DNA from: Fomitopsis serialis
Taxonomy: Eukaryota > Basidiomycota > Agaricomycetes > Polyporales > Fomitopsidaceae
Assembly (NCBI RefSeq): GCF_022376445.1
Contig: NW_025955338.1
Location: forward strand, 1 to 37,502
Length of the DNA: 37,502 nt
Reading direction: 5' to 3'
Part shown: positions 11,099 through 21,288 of the stretch, one piece after another
Position numbering within the stretch: the stretch's first letter is position 1
How the letters are laid out: each line of letters begins with the position of its first letter
The notes under the pieces: model-generated
Seen by the model: the letters and a program-made list of their open reading frames with translations, nothing else
Databases searched by the model: none
Told to the model about the DNA's origin: nothing
Position numbers and translations under genes: made by a program

Positions 11099-11473
11099 TA
11101 TCATGCCATGTACTAGTACTTGCTATAGCCAGGCCTCCACGGTGTTCTGATCGCGTGTCAAGCGGACTCAGAGATACTCGGCAGTAGTACACATGCATCT
11201 CAACCTTGTTGTACGTCGACTCATCGTCTTTGAGCCACGACGACTGCTTCTGTTCTACTCTGTATTGTCGAGGCGTTCTTGTTCGGACTGCACACGACAT
11301 TGGCTTGTGGCAATTGCCAGTACGCGAAACGCCGGCTGGCAAAACAAGCGCTTCCGGCGTACGGTCACACCTCCCTGCATCAACCACCATCACCGCCGCC
11401 GTCGTTTCCTCTCGGACGAGTAGTTGCACTGCAGTCGCGGGTCGTCAGCGGTCACCGTCCTGCTCGCTCGTTT
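11099..11473. other. Intergenic / 5' region of the disordered-protein gene
   Basis: The stretch holds the 3' end of the poly(A) polymerase transcript and the promoter of the next plus-strand gene. The next gene's frame is open back to 11279, but the translation there lacks the composition of the rest of the protein. No clear core-promoter motif was seen. Confidence 0.4.
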
Positions 11474-14284
11474 ATGACCGATGTGAGTGCAGTACACGGC
11501 GCCAGCCATGGATGCAGCTCAGCTTTGTCTCGCAGGGCTACCACGAAACCGCCTATACCCCCCGTGAATCTGAAGGACCGCATCGCAGCACTACAACAGC
11601 GCAATGCAGGCTCAAACCATGCAGGCTCAAGTCATGCAGACTTGAAGCAGTCTGCTGGAGCCCCAAACGCCGCGCGCGCGCCAGGTAGCTTACGAGACAA
11701 GATCGCCTCTTTCGAGAAGCAAGGTGCCGTTCCCGTCCCGAGGGGTAGTTTTGGGCTAGGTGCACCCCCAGTGGATGATGGGTCATCTCGACGTCGAGGA
11801 GAGTTGATGGGAAACCGTGTTCCGGGACTATCCAGGCCAGTCGCACCCGCTCCAACTCATCCGACGCGGGCTACCAGCCCTAGCTTTGCGGACAGAAGTC
11901 GTGCCGCCTCAGCAACCTTGTTGAGCGGACCGTCTTCTCGGTCCGTCTCACCTACCATGTCTGCTGATGGAGAGGCGGATAGCTACGGCTCTCTTGAAGC
12001 TGCTCTCGAGGAGACGACCTCGCCCCGACATTCTGGAGCATGGCAGGCACGCCGGCGAAGTGTCTCCGACATCGTTGCGAAGTTCTCACTACCTGCTCTT
12101 GCTGTGGAGTCGCTTCCAGAAGGCCAAGAGGAAGCCGAATCGTCTACGCCCGCGATTGTCTTGCCCGAGGAACTTCGGGACAGCTCATCCGAACCACATC
12201 CTCCTTCATCAATCACACGGACAACCTCCATAACTGCTGAGAATGCGCCTGACCATAGCGCGTCATTACCTCCGTCAGACGACACAAGCCGGACAAATCC
12301 CCCAGACCTGGTGGATCGCGCAGAGAGGCCGCAGGCTAGAGAGCTTCATAGCGATGCGGACGGACAGTCGTCACCCGCTGTCACGCCGCCGGCAACTGCA
12401 GATGAACCATCATCCTCAGCAATGGCTGTAGTTGACACGCAGGCTGCCAGCGGTCCTGCAGTCGTTGCGGAGCAAAGTGGCCTGCCGGTTATTTCGGACG
12501 TTTCAGCCACAACAGAGACGCTTCCTTCTCCTGGTGCGCAGGATCAAGTTGTCACTGCGGCTTTGCCAGTGGCGGCGGGCGATGAGCCGAGTGGTGTGTC
12601 TGCTGATACTTCGCCGCGCGATGACGTCGAGGAGGCAGGCAATAAAGAGGAAGTGACTACTGACGAGGTGATGTCGTCGACGGTACCCTCGTCGGCGAGT
12701 TTGAGCAAGCCTCAGACACCTCAAGACAGCTTTGCCTTCCCCAGCGTCGAGACCGTCCCGTCAGTGACTGTCTCACCAGTTCAACCGAAGGTCGTTGATA
12801 TGGAGGAGCTTGGAAACCAGTCGTTGGCGTTGGACACTCAGGATGCTGTCATCGTGACAGAGCCTCCCAGAGTCGTAACGCCTGTCGTAACACGCGGCGT
12901 ACTCGTCCCAGTCTCGCCCATCTCCCCGCCCACAGACAAATCACCTTCCGAGCCAATACCCAGTTACGTCGAACCCTCGCTCACGCCCAAGACTGCTACC
13001 GGTTCATTCCGTGCTGTCGTACACCACAAGGTCACAGAAGGTGCCAATCGCAGCACCAGCTCGCAGGCGCAGCGGGTCTCAGACTTGCGGGCTGTAGACT
13101 CACCGAAGTCTCCGGGATTCACTGACCTCGCTGATTTGCTGGCAGACGCTGCGCTGCTGGAGAAGCAGCTGTCGGGGCTCGGCTCACCAAGGAAGCTGCC
13201 TGTGACCAACGCTACCCCCTCCACCCCCCCTCCTGCTAGTGCTCTACGCAGTATGTCCGGTCCTAGGGTCGAGGTCACCATCCCGGACCAGCCGCCTGCA
13301 AACGATGACGTCTCCACTTCGGGCGACGGCCATGGTAGCTCTGAGTATAACTCGCCACAAGAGTTCCCCCCTATCCCAGCGCCGCGGACACCGAGCCCCG
13401 TAACGCCACCCATGGACCGGCGCCGCACTCGTATGGCTTCGGATACTGAGCCACAAACTCCGGGCCCTATCATACCTACGAAGGATCGTCCGCGCAGTAG
13501 ACTGCTATCCGATACACCGCCCCCTGTCCCTCCAAAGAGCCCCCGTCCTCGATATTTCTCGACTCTCCTGTCCCGTCGGCCGAGTGCCAAAGACGGCCTG
13601 ATGCCTATGCCGGGCGCGTACCCTCGCGACAGCGTGTGCTCAGAGATGTCCGAGGACGATTCCGTCCTCGCCACGCCCCCATCACCGCGTTTCGACGCTG
13701 TGGGATCGGACACGAGCTCTGTGATGAGCTCCAGTCGCTCGTGGAAGATGCCGAGTAAGGGCCTGGCGCGCGCGACGTCGTTTGCGGACCGCCTATGGCA
13801 CAAGCGGAACAACCGCAACACTGTCCTCATCGCCTCTCCTGGTAAGCAGCATCTCCATGTCCGCAAGAGCCAAGACTCGGGCCATTACGTGCTGAACGCG
13901 GGATATCCAGATGACGACAATCACCTCTCCATTAACACCGCCGCGCGCCCGCGCAAGTCCGAGCCGACGCCCTCCCTTCCCCAGCTCAACCTGTCTTCCG
14001 ACGCTCGTTTGGAGCGGCAGCCAAACCCCAATGGGAACGAACGGCCTATGTCGTGGGTGTCTGTCTCCAGTAGCATTGGCTCGGGTGGGCTAGACAGTGC
14101 TCTGTTCGACTCCTTCCCTTCCGTACCTGATACTGTACCTAACAGAGTTCTCCCCATTCCTGCTTTCTCTGAGAATCATGCTTCCTCTTCAGGGTTGCCA
14201 CGGGACTCTTTGTCTGGTAGAATTGACACCTTCCCTACCCGCTCGAGTAGCCTGCACCCGAAGCAGCGTTCTGCGCTGCTTTGA
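11474..14284 (+). CDS. Large disordered Pro/Ser-rich protein with LKDRIA/LRDKIA motifs (possible Aim21-like cytoskeletal adaptor), about 936 aa
   Basis: One long open frame without an obvious intron. The product is low-complexity and rich in Ser, Pro, Thr and acidic residues, as expected of a disordered scaffold. Near the amino end are two related short helices, LKDRIAALQQ (residues 33-42) and LRDKIASFEK (73-82). The second is followed by GAVPVPRGSFGLGAPP and a basic RRRGELMGNRVPGL patch. Between the helices is a degenerate 15-bp tandem repeat reading NAGS/NHAGS/SHAD. Several PPIP, PPVPPK and PPIPAPRTPSP stretches are candidate SH3 ligands. A more ordered basic segment follows at about 770-800 (TSFADRLWHKRNNRNTVLIA). 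The composition recalls fungal Aim21-like actin-patch proteins, but I cannot confirm that family. The ATG at 11474 is the one nearest the conserved part; 11279 is an in-frame alternative. Confidence 0.6.
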   Translation: MTDVSAVHGASHGCSSALSRRATTKPPIPPVNLKDRIAALQQRNAGSNHAGSSHADLKQSAGAPNAARAPGSLRDKIASFEKQGAVPVPRGSFGLGAPPVDDGSSRRRGELMGNRVPGLSRPVAPAPTHPTRATSPSFADRSRAASATLLSGPSSRSVSPTMSADGEADSYGSLEAALEETTSPRHSGAWQARRRSVSDIVAKFSLPALAVESLPEGQEEAESSTPAIVLPEELRDSSSEPHPPSSITRTTSITAENAPDHSASLPPSDDTSRTNPPDLVDRAERPQARELHSDADGQSSPAVTPPATADEPSSSAMAVVDTQAASGPAVVAEQSGLPVISDVSATTETLPSPGAQDQVVTAALPVAAGDEPSGVSADTSPRDDVEEAGNKEEVTTDEVMSSTVPSSASLSKPQTPQDSFAFPSVETVPSVTVSPVQPKVVDMEELGNQSLALDTQDAVIVTEPPRVVTPVVTRGVLVPVSPISPPTDKSPSEPIPSYVEPSLTPKTATGSFRAVVHHKVTEGANRSTSSQAQRVSDLRAVDSPKSPGFTDLADLLADAALLEKQLSGLGSPRKLPVTNATPSTPPPASALRSMSGPRVEVTIPDQPPANDDVSTSGDGHGSSEYNSPQEFPPIPAPRTPSPVTPPMDRRRTRMASDTEPQTPGPIIPTKDRPRSRLLSDTPPPVPPKSPRPRYFSTLLSRRPSAKDGLMPMPGAYPRDSVCSEMSEDDSVLATPPSPRFDAVGSDTSSVMSSSRSWKMPSKGLARATSFADRLWHKRNNRNTVLIASPGKQHLHVRKSQDSGHYVLNAGYPDDDNHLSINTAARPRKSEPTPSLPQLNLSSDARLERQPNPNGNERPMSWVSVSSSIGSGGLDSALFDSFPSVPDTVPNRVLPIPAFSENHASSSGLPRDSLSGRIDTFPTRSSSLHPKQRSALL

Positions 14285-14630
14285 GGTTACGAGTAGGCTC
14301 CTCCCCATCCTTCCGCTCTCATACTATATACGGTGGCCATCTCCTGTTCGTTCTCGTCTATCACTCATATCTTGTTATTTGCACTGTTCTCGCCTAATAA
14401 TCCTATTCATGGAAGCCAATCTCTAACACGATACTGTAAGCTGCAGAATTGAATACATACTTACATCGACGCCCGCAGGCAATTGCTACTCCTTAAAGAC
14501 GCACACCAGCATCGTTGGGAATACTAAAGTGCATAACCATATAATCATACAAGACGCGACTATAGACTTCATACGGCATGAGAATGTTGCATAGCTCCGA
14601 TGGACCGCACGACACAGTAACGCGAGTCCT
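14285..14630. other. Intergenic, convergent 3' ends
   Basis: This stretch lies between two converging genes and is relatively AT-rich near 14440-14560, as expected of 3' untranslated and polyadenylation regions. No gene was seen. Confidence 0.45.
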
Positions 14631-16812
14631 TCATTTCGTCCTGGACGAGGCGGCGCGCTTCAACGCCGCTGCGCCTGCTGCGGTAGCAGGAGGCTGTGGC
14701 TCTGAGGACGAACGGACAGCGGTGGTAGGGCCGACTGACGCGGACGACCCACGGCTCTTGCGAGCGGACCTCCTATCTTCCTCCATTTCCTCGTCCGAGA
14801 CCTTGCGAGCTTGAGCGAAGAACAGCTTTGCGTCGCGCTCGGAGATGTTCCGGATGTGGTACATGTTCCCTGCACGAAATGAGCGTCATCGTGTGTCTCG
14901 GGAGATGATTATACTGAGGAGCTATACCTCGCGGGACCAGGAACATGCCGCCTGTTGCCAGAATGAAGCTCGTCTTGTGCACCGTGAGGTTCACTGCACC
15001 CTCGATGACATAAAATACCTGTGTTCATGACGTGAGGACGCCACTATCACCTTGACAGAAATGGGGACATCGCGTACGAATGTGTTATCCTTGGTACTCT
15101 TGGTGGGCTTCTGCCCATCTGGAGGGATGATGAGTTCTCCGGCGGCAATGAAGTCCGCATCGCCAAAGACCTTCTGGAAGTAGAAGTCATTATTAGCTGC
15201 CGCCTTTGGCGTGACCATCTTCGCCGTAAACGCGATGCCTAAATGGCGTTTATTCAACATCAGTCGCTTCCAATTTCAAGGAACACCCACGTTTCGGGAT
15301 ATCCTCCTTCGACTTGTAGTCGATGACCAGGGCTTCAGCCTGCGTGTCCTCATCCCACCCTTCTTCGGGGTTGAAAACCAGAGCCCCTTGCGCTTCGGCG
15401 TCGGCGGTCTTACTCTTGCTGCGCGGCGGACGCTTTCTGCGATGCTTTGCACCCAATGGCAGAGGTTCCTCCTTCGGTATCCGATGAATCTCCTTGATGG
15501 TCGGCACATACGACGTGCCTGTCTCCCGTCGGCCATACACGACCTTCTCGAGCCTCCACCAGTCGAGTGGCTTATATCGCAGGCGCCTCCCACGACGCAG
15601 GCCATCCGTGTTCTCATCATTGGGAGTGACTAAGACAGAGCATATGTGAACATCGGATGCTGCAATAATCGGGATAGAGCAACCGACCTTCCCGCAGGAC
15701 GTTATTCTTCGACCCCTTGGGTCTACCGCGCGGCTTCTTGGCGCCTTCATTCTCTGTACGTGCTTTCTTGCTCGGCCGTTGGTGTTTCTCGATGCTGTCG
15801 TCATCGCCGCGGTCCTGTCCTGTCCGTTTACGCAAGGGCACATCCTCCTCGTCCGTGGGTTCCTGCTCGACCTCGGCAAGACCTCGCGAGATGTTGTCCT
15901 CCATCTCATAGTCCGGCTGAGGCACATCCCCAGTATCGCGTTGCTTGCCCTTCGCTTTCGGCGTGGGTTCGTTGTCTGTCAGCTGTTCGACCTGCTCTCG
16001 TTCGTCTTCATCGTCCTGGTCCATCTGGGCGAAGCTCGTCCGCCTCGGCGTATGTACACTTGAACGCCGCTGAGAGGATTGTGGACCCTGATACGATTGC
16101 GAAGGCTCGTCATCATCTGAGTCGAAGCCTCCGCCCCCGTCAAAGTCCGGCCCACCAAACTCCATCCCGTCATCCACGGGTTCCTCATCCTCACCCTGAG
16201 CCACCGTAGACTGTGACAAATTCGAGGGACCAGAATTCCTCGACTGACCAAGGGAACGTCGATGTGAGAAAGCGGGTGACTCGCGCGGAGAGGGCACTTT
16301 GTCAAAGTCGACGTCCGAGGAATGTGCGACAGGCCGGGAGGACGAGCCCACCCGCGGAACACTGGAGGTGATCGTATTCACACGGGCGTTCGCAAAGTAC
16401 GCAGAGGGCGAGTTTGGTATACCTGGTTATATGCGCCCATGTGAGCCATCTTAGGGGCAGACCAGCCAGCCACCCGGCAGCAGTGTGCTCATCTCAAGTA
16501 CTCACTATCTTCCAACTCCATTGACATCTCCCCGTCCTCATCGACCTCCTGTACGGCGGGCGTCCTTGGAGTCTTCGGCTTCGGTGTCTGCGCACGCCTC
16601 TTGCGGGAGTTCTGCACGCGAGGCGGTGTGCGCTGGTCCGCCTGGCTCATAACCTTGTCAAACGGCTCGAACTCGTCCGAGCGGTGGTCGACATAGGCGA
16701 CAGCCATGCCCGTCTTCTTGCCATGCTGGAAATCATCTGCGCGGTAGGGGATGTACTTGGTTGGCGCTCTTCGGGCGCCACCGACGCTACTCTTGCGGGC
16801 GGATGGGGGCAT
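14631..16812 (-). CDS. MIF2: CENP-C / Mif2 inner-kinetochore protein, about 623 aa
   Basis: CENP-C binds CENP-A nucleosomes and links centromeric chromatin to the outer kinetochore; it dimerises through a carboxyl-terminal cupin. Six exons join in phase: 16506-16812, 15688-16422, 15291-15629, 15078-15238, 14928-15018 and 14631-14869. The amino half is disordered and acidic, with a basic AT-hook-like KKPRGRPKGSKNN just before the key motif. The CENP-C motif is at residues 358-372, GLRRGRRLRYKPLDWW, with the expected Arg anchors and Trp-Trp; it is followed by YVPTIKEIHRIPKEE. The cupin spans about 461-575 and includes NTFVFYVIEGAVNLTVH and ILATGGMFLVPRGNMYHIRN. I placed the donor of the fourth intron at 15077 because this gives an uninterrupted cupin strand. 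A longer Ser/Glu/Arg-rich tail follows the cupin. Confidence 0.92.
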
Positions 16813-17055
16813 TGCGATCGTCGATGGGCGGGCTCATGAACGTTAACGGAAACTTGAACTCGCCTCAGCCACAAACAACCGGCGGCGACGCGACGATCAC
16901 GTGGCAACGCGACGATCAAGCGCCCAATGAAGCGAATCCCAACTAAGTACAGAGGCTGGAATTCCAAATCAAGCACTAAACCTATCTGTACATGTGTACC
17001 AAGAAGTCAGGAGAGCAAAGCAGGAGGTCGAAAGACACAGTCGATAGTCGCAGGT
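16813..17055. other. Intergenic: CENP-C promoter side and AP-2 mu 3' end
   Basis: Both neighbours are on the minus strand. The 75-105 bp just upstream of the CENP-C start holds a tandem ACGCGA-containing repeat and an E-box, listed separately. The remainder shows nothing recognisable. Confidence 0.45.
16888..16918. promoter_or_regulatory. Direct repeat of ACGCGACGATCA around CACGTG, upstream of CENP-C
   Basis: Two exact 12-bp copies, at 16888-16899 and 16907-16918, are separated by 7 bp, giving a 19-bp period. A CACGTG hexamer at 16898-16903 bridges the first copy and the spacer. The copies contain ACGCG, the core of the MluI cell-cycle box bound by fungal MBF/SBF factors at G1/S genes. They lie about 75-105 bp upstream of the CENP-C start codon. 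The role is inferred. Confidence 0.45.
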
Positions 17056-18898
17056 TCAGAACTAGCATGCAAAGTCAATATAGGCGACATGGCCACAAAA
17101 CGGAGCAACCTACCCGTATTTGATACGACCCACTCGCTTTCGTCAAGTATCGCACCCACTTGATGCTCTGGTAGTTGCCCTTCTCAAACACTTTGAGGAA
17201 GCGCACGATCAAGCCCGACGCGGTGAACATGAGCACCTGGAAGTCGACGTCGATGGGCGGGCGAGCCCACACTTGCCGGGTTGTCGTGCTGGTCAGCGCT
17301 GCGTGGGCGGAGAAGGTGACCTCCTGGCCACCTTGTATGCGCGGTATTCTGTGAAGAGAGCTCAAGGCGACACACAGAACGAAGAGAAGGGGGGCACTTA
17401 CTTCCAGATGACCACATTCTCGGCTGGGTCATACTTCGCCTTCCCGCTTGCCACCTTGCAGTCGACGTTCGTCGTGTTCAGAGGCGTGGGTATCTTCAGG
17501 ACGACGTTCGTCGCAGACAACTTGTTGCTGAAGTTCGTCTTTACCGTCACGACATACTGCACTTGCGTCGTGCCAATTTCTGTGACTGTAGGTATAACCT
17601 TCAAGGGCAACTTCACGTTTGAGGTCGCTCGGTACCTAGGGACCAGCTGAATGTTAATAGCCTCCTTGACATTATGATATAACACTGTACCGCATCAGTT
17701 CGAACTCCCCATCTGGTGGAACGAAACTGATCGTCCGAGTGGAATCAAACTCATTCAACCGCACACACTGGTGGAACCGACAGTCATCCAGCTCGACGGC
17801 ATCCGAGGCGCCGCCCCCCCGCTCGTTCTTGTCGATAACCAACTTATCATTCAGCCCGAACTTGCATTCCGGTGTTCCGGAAAGGTAAGCTCGCATGAGG
17901 ATGTGGCCGTCGACGTCCGCGCGCAGGGTCGTCCCTGTTTCGCGCGTCAGCTTCTTAACACAAATCCCATCCCCATCGAGGCGACAATCGCACCTTTGGC
18001 GCTCATGCTTAGATTGACAGTTTCTACGACGTCGACGAAGGCTTCGTTCTTCTTGTATTTGACGTCCCCGCGCCGCCAACTTGTAGCGCCTGTCGCTTGC
18101 ACAGTAATCCTCGATGACTCTTCCTAAACTGCACTCAGGTTTGTCATGGATAGTCCAGATGCACCAGTACGCACTGGTGCTATGTTTGTCGACATGACAC
18201 TCTCGGTCGTAATGTACGATTTGAGTGTGTCCGCCTCGCTGTTCTGAGGATAGCCGAAGTCACATATTTCTGAAACATGTCAGCGTCGCTGGGAAGGTAA
18301 TATCGGTAGCTTCCCTACCGTCAACGAGCTCGTAAATCAATACGAAGTTATTCTTGACCGCTTCCTCGTCGACCTTACCGAAATAGGACTTTGCGATGGA
18401 GATAAAGCGGTAACAGAACTCGAAGACCAGCGCAGCGTTGGCGTTGCACCTGTGTGCAGAGTCGGTTAGTCGGGCGGAGGATTCGAGTCCGCGTTAGGCA
18501 TAACCCAACACCCACTTTGTGACAGCTACAATGTACAGGTTATTGATTCGTACATGGAAGAAGCTGGTCGAGCCGAGGGTGATAATGGGCGAGCGCACGT
18601 CGCTATTCGACACGACCTGTATCCGGAACACGTCCGCGATTGACCGCCTGGAATGCGCGGCGCATTGTATGAGATTCGCCGCAGGCAGCAAGCGAGGGGC
18701 ACTCACTTGAGATCTGTTCGGTACAGTCGCGAGATGAGGACCTGGTATGACGAACGACAGCAGTAAGTGGTCCGGAGCTTGGGACCCTTCCATGGCCGCT
18801 ACACACCTCGCCCTTCTGATTGAAGATGAAGAAAGCCTAACAGCGGGGAAGTGGTGAGCCGGAGCGCAGATGCCATATAGACAACTCACCGAGATCAT
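17056..18898 (-). CDS. APM4: AP-2 clathrin adaptor complex mu subunit, 426 aa
   Basis: The mu chain of AP-2 recognises YxxPhi sorting signals and PIP2 at the plasma membrane during endocytosis. Eleven exons join in phase: 18890-18898, 18807-18836, 18707-18741, 18516-18647, 18319-18449, 18175-18269, 17994-18123, 17691-17934, 17402-17635, 17114-17348 and 17056-17061. The longin-like amino domain begins [20 protein letters not shown]. The mu homology domain carries [39 protein letters not shown] and [12 protein letters not shown]. Later come [37 protein letters not shown] and [14 protein letters not shown], which ends the protein. The final coding exon is only 6 nt (one Phe codon plus TGA) and the first 9 nt; both are needed to produce the conserved ends. 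An in-frame TAG at the 18124 acceptor is removed by the intron 18124-18174. [14 protein letters not shown] favours AP-2 over AP-1. Confidence 0.93.
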
Positions 18899-19814
18899 GG
18901 CTGCCCGGACGGGACGATAGTGGTGAACGTGGTGGCGGGGCGTTGAGGCGGCGCGGAATGTGACCGCTGATGCTCGATCAGTGACCCGAGCAGAACGGAG
19001 ATTCCGATGTAAGTCCGTCGGCCTGGGAGTTTCCTTCCATCATAAATTCGATTCTAATGACGTGAATGCGAGATAAGGCCGAATTCAGATGCCGATATCA
19101 TGACGCTCTAAGCGGGCTCAGAAGGCGCAGTAAGCTTAGCGGGTGTGTGATCACTGATTGAATCGCACTCCCACTGGCATGCGATGCCATCTGCAGCAGT
19201 GGTCGTTCGGACAGCCCGGTCGCTCACACGGAGACGGGAGTGGGCGAGGAGAAAGCGAGGGCAGGCCATCCATATCTTACGACATCCGGCCCTTCTCGAG
19301 TGCAGCATCCTGATGGCCAGGGTCTCCTGTGACCTCCCCTTCACTTGCCCGTCAGGCGCGTACCTCTTCGCATGTAGTCCCCGTCCTCAGCCGTCGTGCC
19401 CAAGACGTAGCTCCATTCTGTACACAGGAATCCCTCCTATGCGGCCCGCTCCTATCATGGCAATATCTCAGCCGTACATCCTGGTCATCGTGCCCAGCAC
19501 GCAGTGTCGCGGTCACCCGACGCGCCCCTTGGCCACCGATCACATCGCGAGTCTTGTCTGCTGACCCGAACCAATGCGACTCCCTGTCTCCGTTGCCAGC
19601 ACATTATTAATGTTTGCTCTCACATCGAGGCTATTTCGAACCCATGTTTCGCCCACATAATCCTGTCAACCTCTTATATCCCAGCTAGCGGCCAATTGTC
19701 GGCCAATCCGCGCGACGAGCACGATGTATAAGAGGTTGAGGACGGACCCAAAGTCAGCGGGCTCACGGTCGTTCTTTGCATTTCGGGCACGTACGTATCG
19801 TTCAAGCCTACGGA
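18899..19814. other. Divergent intergenic region between AP-2 mu and the esterase
   Basis: About 0.9 kb holds the promoters of both genes. Its right third contains the structured element at 19667-19738. I found no supported coding sequence in the rest; the open frames there resemble nothing known. Confidence 0.45.
19667..19738. promoter_or_regulatory. Twin GGCCAAT boxes enclosed by a 12-bp inverted repeat, esterase promoter
   Basis: CAACCTCTTATA (19667-19678) and its exact reverse complement TATAAGAGGTTG (19727-19738) enclose 48 bp. That spacer holds two GGCCAAT boxes at 19690-19696 and 19701-19707, 11 bp apart, about one helical turn. The right arm includes a TATA box about 80-90 bp upstream of the esterase ATG. 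CCAAT boxes are bound by the fungal HAP complex. The pattern is directly visible; regulation is inferred. Confidence 0.55.
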
Positions 19815-21288
19815 ATGTTGCGCAACCTCGGGGTCCTTCTCTCCGCGGCGACGGCCGTATCTGCACAGCTGTACTGGAATTCAACCCAATTCCTGTTCAC
19901 ACTTGGCGATTCATATACCACAGATGGTTTCAACATCTCCGCGGGCGTGAACTCCCCCAACCCAGGTTACGTGAGTGCCAGACAAACGCCCCACCCGACC
20001 TCTGCCTTCCTATCTAGAAGACTGATGCATGATACCAAAGACCTCGTCTAACGGCCCTAACTGGGTTGAATACCTCGGTAAGCTCTCGCCGTCATGGCCG
20101 TCGCTATATCCGGGCGCTCGGCTGAGAGGATGCAGGCGGGACGTATAATGTGACCAATACCAAGGTGAGCATTCTCGCTGCTTGGTTGTCGTAATGCAAT
20201 GTATTCACCGGCGGTAGGTCTTTAACTTAGCATCCGGAGGCGCGACGATTGACGCTGCGCTCGTTGCGCCGTATCTACCGACTGTCCTGTAAGGCATTTG
20301 CAACTCAGTCAAATCGCAGTAGTCCAAACTTACTGTCACTTCCGTAGGTCGATTGTGGATCAAGTTTCACAGTTCGAGGAATACCTCGCACCAAAGCCAT
20401 ATGGCGCCCAATGGGATAGTTCGAACAGTCTCTTTGCCATTTGGATCGGTATCAACGATGTGGTGCGTCATGATCCGACGTGTATCCACCACAGACCGCA
20501 CGCTAACCTGCTAACTCAATTCAGGGCAACTCATATGCTTGGGTAAATCAATTCAGCGGCTTTCACGGGTTTACGCTAATGGATGCGTTGACTGCATCGT
20601 CATGAACGTGTAGACGAACGTCACTTCGCAGCCGGCCTTCCATACGATATTGATGGACAGGTTGTTCAGCCAGGTCAGTACTAGCTCCATTCGGCGTAGT
20701 CCTGAGCTGGGTCCCAGAATAACATACGTCGGGAACAGGTTGAAATTCTGTACGGTGCCGGAGCCCGGAACTTCCTGTTCCTGACAGTTCCTCCCACCAA
20801 CCGCGCACCACTGCTCATCGAAGCGGGCCCTACGGCCGTCGCTCAGATCACTGGCGCGCTTGCCGACTACAATGACCAGCTCATCGAGTACGCAGAGCTG
20901 TTCGAGGCGAACCACACCGGGACGAGCGTGCGCATCTTCGACTCGCGCCCGGTGTTCAACACCCTGCTGGACAACTACCCCACCTTCGGGTACGTCAACA
21001 TCACTGGTTACTGCGAGGCGTACGAGAACGGCACGCCCGCCATGACGACCCAAGACGCGCCCTGCGAGCCGGTGGCGAGCTACTTGTGAGTCGACAGCGG
21101 CACATCCTTTCAGCCGCGGCATCCTGACATGATGTGCACACCCCCAGCTGGCTCAACACACTGCACCCGCTGTACACCATCCACAAGTGCGTTACCTCCG
21201 AGTGCCTGCCGCGACGTGCTTCCCGGCTGATGCGTCACACCATTACAGCATTTTGGCGCACGCCATTGCGACGGCGCTCCAGCTTTAG
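19815..21288 (+). CDS. Secreted GDSL/SGNH-family esterase (CE16-like), 303 aa
   Basis: The family hydrolyses acetyl or other short esters, often on plant cell-wall carbohydrate in wood-decay fungi. Ten exons join in phase: 19815-19970, 20041-20077, 20136-20164, 20218-20288, 20348-20462, 20525-20542, 20614-20673, 20739-21085, 21148-21186 and 21249-21288. A signal peptide (MLRNLGVLLSAATAVSA) is followed by block I FTLGDSYTTDGF with nucleophile Ser33. Block II is NLASGGATID with the oxyanion Gly. Block III is IWIGINDVGNS with the conserved Asn. Block V is FWLNTLHPLYTIH with catalytic-type His284. Many N-glycosylation sites (NST, NVT, NIS, NHT, NIT, NGT) support secretion. Where the classical family has Asp in DxxH, this protein has Asn281. 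One exon is only 18 nt. Substrate cannot be read from sequence. Confidence 0.88.

Noticed and set aside
11279..11473. Longer amino terminus for the disordered protein from the ATG at 11279
   Set aside because: The extra 65 residues are Cys/His-containing and unlike the rest of the protein; the region is more likely promoter or leader.
12964..13866. A 300-codon open frame on the minus strand
   Set aside because: It is antisense to the long disordered protein; its Gly/Arg/Ser-rich content mirrors the Pro/Ser-rich sense strand and no family motif is present.
15047..15078. A 32-nt intron with donor near 15050 in CENP-C
   Set aside because: It leaves a non-conserved insertion in the cupin; the 59-nt intron 15019-15077 gives the expected strand sequence.
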